From Hallella bergensis DSM 17361 (lineage in GTDB: Bacteria; Bacteroidota; Bacteroidia; Bacteroidales; Bacteroidaceae), in contig NZ_GG704780.1 of NCBI RefSeq assembly GCF_000160535.1, positions 882,059 through 946,058 on the forward strand: 64,000 nucleotides of DNA. The letters are read 5' to 3'. The position numbers and the translations under genes are program-made. Under the pieces are notes generated by a model. That model saw only the letters and a program-made list of their open reading frames with translations. It was not told the origin of the DNA and searched no databases. This document shows positions 62,570 to 64,000 of this stretch, piece after piece; position 1 is the stretch's first letter, and every line of letters begins with the position of its first letter.

Positions 62570-63529
62570 TTATTCAGTAACATTAACATCTCTTACATTA
62601 ATGTCACCCAACACAGGCAGAAGACCTGTTTTCAAAATAATGCGCTGTCCCTTAGGACTCTCAATGAAGTGAGCGAATCCCCAAGGCAGTCCCTGACGAG
62701 GGTCGTTGAGCAATGCGTAGATTGTTCTGGTCAATGGATATTGTCCATTGTAAATATAATACTGATACGGCTTGCGGCTACTTGAAGCTGTTGCCGGATG
62801 AATACGGCTCACACCCATGACACGAATGTCCTTGTTAAACGTCAGGTTGGTGGTGTCACGCTTGTCGTTGAGCCAGTTGTTGCCAATGATCCCGATAGAA
62901 CCAGGATTTTCCTCCACGTATTTGATCACCTCCTCGGTTTTATCCACAGCGGCCACATTGGGATTGCTGATGGGCTTGCCACCGAGAATAGAATCTTCTA
63001 CGAAATGGACCGTACTCGACTTGGCATTATCGAATACCACGGTAATGTTGCCACGCTTGGAGCCTTTGAAAATGTCTCCCCAGGTTGTCGCCTTACCCGT
63101 CATGATGTTTTCGATATCCCTCACGGAAATAAGCGTGTCGCTGTTGTTCTTGTGTACGATAAATGCCAAAGCATCGTAGGCAAGTTTGATGGCGACAGGC
63201 CTAAAGCTCTGTCCCTGCAGGCTTTTCAGCTCAGACGGTTTAAAGTCACGGGCCGTAAAGGCCAGGAAAGTCTCACCTTTGAGCAATTTGTTTATGGCCT
63301 CGGATTCGTTGGTGTAAATCGGAGTGACTTGAGCCCCAGGATAATCCTTTTGGAAGACAAATCTCTCTTCCTCAATGATTGGACTAAAACTTTCATCAGA
63401 GACGAAACTTATTGCGCCTGATGAATACGTGTCTGTGCGTCCGTCCTTGCTCTTCTTGTTGTTGCAGGAACAAAAAAAGCATACGGAAATTGCTAATCCT
63501 ACTATGAAATAAGATATTGTTTTACTCAT
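62570..63529 (-). CDS. PstS-like phosphate-binding lipoprotein of the TonB operon
   Basis: 319 residues from the ATG at 63529, which starts a lipoprotein signal (MSKTISYFIVGLAISVCFFC, with Cys near 20); longer in-frame starts extend into the upstream tonB gene and lack a signal. Periplasmic-binding-protein features resemble PstS: SDESFSPIIEEE at the N-terminus, LAYDALAFIVHKNN, GSIGIIGNNWLND and the end KGQRIILKTGLLP. It is not beside pstCAB but in a TonB-type operon, as often in this phylum, so direct phosphate transport is doubtful. The gap to tonB is 10 bases. Confidence 0.8.
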   Translation of the reverse strand: MSKTISYFIVGLAISVCFFCSCNNKKSKDGRTDTYSSGAISFVSDESFSPIIEEERFVFQKDYPGAQVTPIYTNESEAINKLLKGETFLAFTARDFKPSELKSLQGQSFRPVAIKLAYDALAFIVHKNNSDTLISVRDIENIMTGKATTWGDIFKGSKRGNITVVFDNAKSSTVHFVEDSILGGKPISNPNVAAVDKTEEVIKYVEENPGSIGIIGNNWLNDKRDTTNLTFNKDIRVMGVSRIHPATASSSRKPYQYYIYNGQYPLTRTIYALLNDPRQGLPWGFAHFIESPKGQRIILKTGLLPVLGDINVRDVNVTE

Positions 63530-63539
63530 AAGACCATGG

Positions 63540-64000
63540 TTACCAATATTTGAAACATACGGGTATCGCATACCTGACACGCACGGCAGAGCCGTTATGC
63601 TTGCCGGGTGTCCACTTTGGCATGCCCTTAACCACACGGATTGCCTCAAGGTCAAGCACTGGGTCGACAGAGCGGACGATCTTCACGTCGGTGATAGAAC
63701 CATCGCGTTCGACAATGCATGTCACCACGGCATGTACTGGTATATCACCACATGTTCTATTTATCACCGGGTATTCAAGATTTTCAGAGATATAGCTCAA
63801 CAGGGCTTTTATGCCACCGGGAAACGAAGGCATCTGATCAACAACGTCGAACACACTGTCCGTGGCATTTGTTTTTTTTAGGGCTATTGCTTTACCTTTT
63901 CCTTTTGGTTTTGCTTTGACTTTTGGTTTGTCAGGCCCAACCGTTGCACCTGGTACACGCCCAGCCACCTTGAGCGTTTCGTCTTTATCGCTGTTACCTT
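63540..64000 (-). CDS. TonB-family energy transducer (C-terminal part, cut by window end)
   Basis: The reading frame continues beyond position 64000; the GTG at 63968 is only an internal codon, and upstream in-frame residues read SDKDETLKVAGR. A Lys/Pro-rich stretch (KPKVKAKPKGKGKA) typical of the TonB periplasmic span is followed by the TonB C-terminal domain: FPGGIKALLSYISENLEYPV, HAVVTCIVERDGSITDVKIV and MPKWTPGKHNGSAVRVRYAI. TonB transmits proton-motive force from ExbB/ExbD to SusC-type transporters. The N-terminal membrane helix and any exbB/exbD genes lie outside the window. Confidence 0.85.
   Translation of the reverse strand, partial: GNSDKDETLKVAGRVPGATVGPDKPKVKAKPKGKGKAIALKKTNATDSVFDVVDQMPSFPGGIKALLSYISENLEYPVINRTCGDIPVHAVVTCIVERDGSITDVKIVRSVDPVLDLEAIRVVKGMPKWTPGKHNGSAVRVRYAIPVCFKYW

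Noticed and set aside
62570-63529. True phosphate ABC transporter substrate-binding protein
   Set aside because: No pstC, pstA or pstB is nearby and the gene follows tonB by 10 bases, so it is described as PstS-like within a TonB operon rather than as a transporter component.

Overview
The window comes from a Bacteroidales bacterium, most likely Prevotella or a close relative. The evidence is three SusC/SusD-type glycan-uptake loci (four SusC/D pairs), promoters of the Bacteroidetes form (TAnnTTTG at -7, TTTG at about -33), a BspA-type leucine-rich-repeat surface protein, and a TonB / PstS-like / TPR operon typical of the phylum. No rRNA, tRNA or CRISPR array was seen. Genus and species cannot be fixed without a search.

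Layout. 1-1.7 kb: a decayed transposase fragment, then lrgAB. 2.6-12.3 kb: a polysaccharide utilisation locus (PUL1) with a GH28-like protein, SusC, SusD and a protein joining a histidine phosphatase to a GH92 alpha-mannosidase. 13-26.8 kb: a glycerophosphodiester / glycerol-3-phosphate regulon. glpR and a PlsB-like acyltransferase run left; glpA, glpB, glpC, a porin, a predicted beta-propeller, glpT, glpQ and a second porin run right. 27.5-35.7 kb: housekeeping genes, namely threonine aldolase, a NigD-like lipoprotein, ddl, an RluD-type synthase with a PASTA protein, a conserved hypothetical, and a LysR regulator with a two-subunit ThrE exporter and a 50-residue membrane peptide. 36-40.1 kb: an A+T-rich two-gene cassette (LRR surface protein plus an 80-residue peptide) held between long inverted repeats. 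40.6-50.8 kb: a phosphoesterase locus with a purple-acid-phosphatase-like protein, a small secreted protein, SusC, SusD and a second metallophosphoesterase. 51.2-60.6 kb: two SusC/D pairs in tandem on the minus strand with no enzyme. 61-64 kb: the distal end of a TonB operon.

How the genes work together. The best supported pathway is in the glp block. Glycerophosphodiesters or glycerol-3-phosphate (G3P) would cross the outer membrane through OprP-like porins. Lipoprotein GlpQ would release G3P, GlpT would import it and GlpABC would oxidise it to dihydroxyacetone phosphate under GlpR control. GlpR shares a transcript with an acyltransferase that may use G3P for lipid synthesis. Phosphate-ester chemistry recurs in PUL1 and in the 40-51 kb locus, suggesting phosphorylated glycans or organophosphates as nutrients; that is inference.

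The least explained items are: (i) the inverted-repeat-bracketed LRR/small-peptide cassette; (ii) a family of four non-coding repeats of about 360 bp at module boundaries; (iii) the phosphatase-GH92 fusion; (iv) the propeller protein in the glp operon; and (v) the phosphoesterase-flanked SusCD locus.
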